From Oceanispirochaeta sp. M1 (GTDB lineage Bacteria; Spirochaetota; Spirochaetia; DSM-2461), in NCBI RefSeq assembly GCF_003346715.1, contig NZ_QQPQ01000001.1, positions 186,001 through 250,000 on the forward strand: a DNA stretch of 64,000 nucleotides, read 5' to 3'. Every line of letters begins with the position of its first letter. Position 1 is the stretch's first letter. This document shows, in pieces, positions 62,841 through 64,000 of this stretch. Below the pieces are notes generated by a model, which was not told the DNA's origin, did no database searches, and was given only the letters and a program-made list of their open reading frames with translations. The position numbers were made by a program, and so were the translations under genes.

Positions 62841-64000
62841 AACCTTTTATGTAGAGAATCTAGGTTGTTCTAAAAATCAGGTTGATGCAGAAACCATCAT
62901 AGCGGCCCTTAAACAGGCTGGATGGGAGTATTGTGACAGTCCGGACAGGGCTGAGTTGTTGATCGTCAATACATGCGGATTCATACAGTCCGCCAAAGAA
63001 GAATCCATACAGACTATTTTTGATTACAGAAAGGCATACCCCGACCGCAAGGTTCTGGCGGCCGGCTGTTTTGCTGAGAGATATAATGAGGAACTCCTTC
63101 ATATGATCCCTGAGCTGGACGGTGTATTCGGAAATAAGGCTCCTGTAAAAATTGCAGATATGATTCCGGGAATTCTGGGTGGTGAAAAACCCGTATATAT
63201 GCCCAAGGCGGACCTGACGGTTCCCGAGCGTAAGGATTTTTTTAACTTCAAGGGCTCGGCCTTTGTTAAAATCTCAGAAGGTTGTAATAACAGATGTAAT
63301 TTCTGTGCTATTCCTCTGATCAAGGGAGATCTGCAGAGCCGAAGCATGGACGATATTCTGGAAGAGATTAAAACTCTTCTGAATAAAGGTGTCTTTGAGA
63401 TCAATATGGTGGCTCAGGATCTGGCTAATTACGGACTGGATAAGGGAAAACGTGTACTCATTGAGCTTTTAAAGCAGATCTCCACTATGAAAGGTGATTT
63501 CTGGCTTCGTCTGCTCTATATTCATCCTGATCATTTTCCCATGGAGATTCTCCAGCTGCTAAAGGATGATTCCCGCTTTCTCCCCTATTTTGATATCCCT
63601 TTTCAGCATGCTGATAAGTCCATTCTTTCAAGAATGGGAAGGAAAGGTGACAGGGAGACCTATCTAAAGCTGATTGAGACTCTTAGAACTGATTTTCCCC
63701 ATGGTGTTATCCGCTCATCCATAATGTGCGGGTTTCCTGGTGAGACGAAAAAGTCTTTTGCTGAACTCAGAGGGTTTCTTATTGAAGCTCATCTGGACTG
63801 GGTCGGATTCTTTACCTACTCGAGAGAGGAAGGAACCGAGGCCTATAATTACAGAGGCCGCCTGGGAACAAAACTGGCGGCTAAAAAGTCTGGTAAACAG
63901 AGATCTGAACTGGAAGACCTGCAGCAGCAGATCACAGAAGAACAGATGGAGCGTTTTGTGGGCAAAGAGCTCACTCTCATTATTGAGGAGAAGGTGGAGG
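62797..64000 (+). CDS. rimO: Ribosomal protein S12 methylthiotransferase RimO (cut at right edge)
   Basis: The frame from ATG 62797 (or the second ATG 62800) stays open to the window end, about 401 of an expected 440 residues. It is a radical SAM methylthiotransferase that modifies Asp88 of ribosomal protein S12. The N-terminal MTTase domain has YVENLGCSKNQVDAE near residue 18 and LLIVNTCGFIQSAKEESI near 47, plus AAGCFAERY near 88, giving the three auxiliary-cluster cysteines. The radical SAM motif KISEGCNNRCNFCAIPLIKG is near 158. Later segments DFPHGVIRSSIMCGFPGETK match RimO. The C-terminal TRAM domain starts at the edge. Confidence 0.95.
   Translation, partial: MMKENTTSSSSLSNKTFYVENLGCSKNQVDAETIIAALKQAGWEYCDSPDRAELLIVNTCGFIQSAKEESIQTIFDYRKAYPDRKVLAAGCFAERYNEELLHMIPELDGVFGNKAPVKIADMIPGILGGEKPVYMPKADLTVPERKDFFNFKGSAFVKISEGCNNRCNFCAIPLIKGDLQSRSMDDILEEIKTLLNKGVFEINMVAQDLANYGLDKGKRVLIELLKQISTMKGDFWLRLLYIHPDHFPMEILQLLKDDSRFLPYFDIPFQHADKSILSRMGRKGDRETYLKLIETLRTDFPHGVIRSSIMCGFPGETKKSFAELRGFLIEAHLDWVGFFTYSREEGTEAYNYRGRLGTKLAAKKSGKQRSELEDLQQQITEEQMERFVGKELTLIIEEKVE

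Overview
The window looks like chromosome of a Gram-negative-type (diderm) heterotroph, most likely a free-living saccharolytic spirochaete. The support is indirect: a LolA-like lipoprotein chaperone, a lipobox LEA protein, two secreted sugar or peptide acquisition systems, moderate GC and many GPH/GH4/LacI-type carbohydrate genes. No rRNA, tRNA or insertion sequence was recognised, so the taxon is an inference.

Left part (1-7081): one tight plus-strand operon for uronic-acid-containing glycans. It holds KduI, a TIM-barrel sugar isomerase, a GPH-family sugar symporter and two large paralogous proteins of no family I recognise (one membrane-anchored, one cytoplasmic). They are the best candidates for the polysaccharide- or oligosaccharide-cleaving step. 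A small conserved-looking protein and glmS follow (7348-9467), then a compact GC-rich hairpin cluster.

CRISPR island (9566-25450): a WYL-domain regulator, then a complete type I-E operon in the order cas3-cse1-cse2-cas6e-cas7e-cas5e-cas1-cas2. In this order cas6e precedes cas7e and cas5e, unlike the E. coli order. A very large array follows: 97 near-identical repeats plus one decayed terminal repeat. The array carries its own evidence about adaptation: the last repeat base varies (76 T, 18 C, 2 A, 1 G), two spacers overlap by 15 nt and imply an AAT PAM, and one spacer occurs twice. A stand-alone DEDDh exonuclease sits opposite-strand at the distal end of the array. Such nucleases trim prespacers in other I-E systems. 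A decayed reading frame marks the right edge.

Middle (25833-41485): an MFS transporter with an endonuclease/exonuclease/phosphatase protein; a FecBCD-type ABC import operon that starts with a secreted Ig-like protein and ends with a TiaS-like DDTD protein; a PabB-PabC fusion; two small proteins, one a fragment-like AraC HTH; an iron alcohol dehydrogenase; a PhnD-like/GGDEF sensor; a LEA-type lipoprotein; a long-chain acyl-CoA synthetase behind a palindromic operator-like site; and a cyclophilin.

Right part (41486-64000): an oligopeptide ABC operon oppBCDFA on the minus strand, CvfB-like S1 protein, GH3 hexosaminidase, a GAF-PtsI (PtsP-like) phosphotransferase, a class 3 lipase, a divergent GH4 glycosidase/LacI pair with a perfect palindrome between them, a PEP-synthase/rifampicin-phosphotransferase-like enzyme behind a leader hairpin, a PflA-like radical SAM protein, an archaeal-type UMP-kinase-like protein, LolA, RodZ and the start of RimO, which runs off the right edge.
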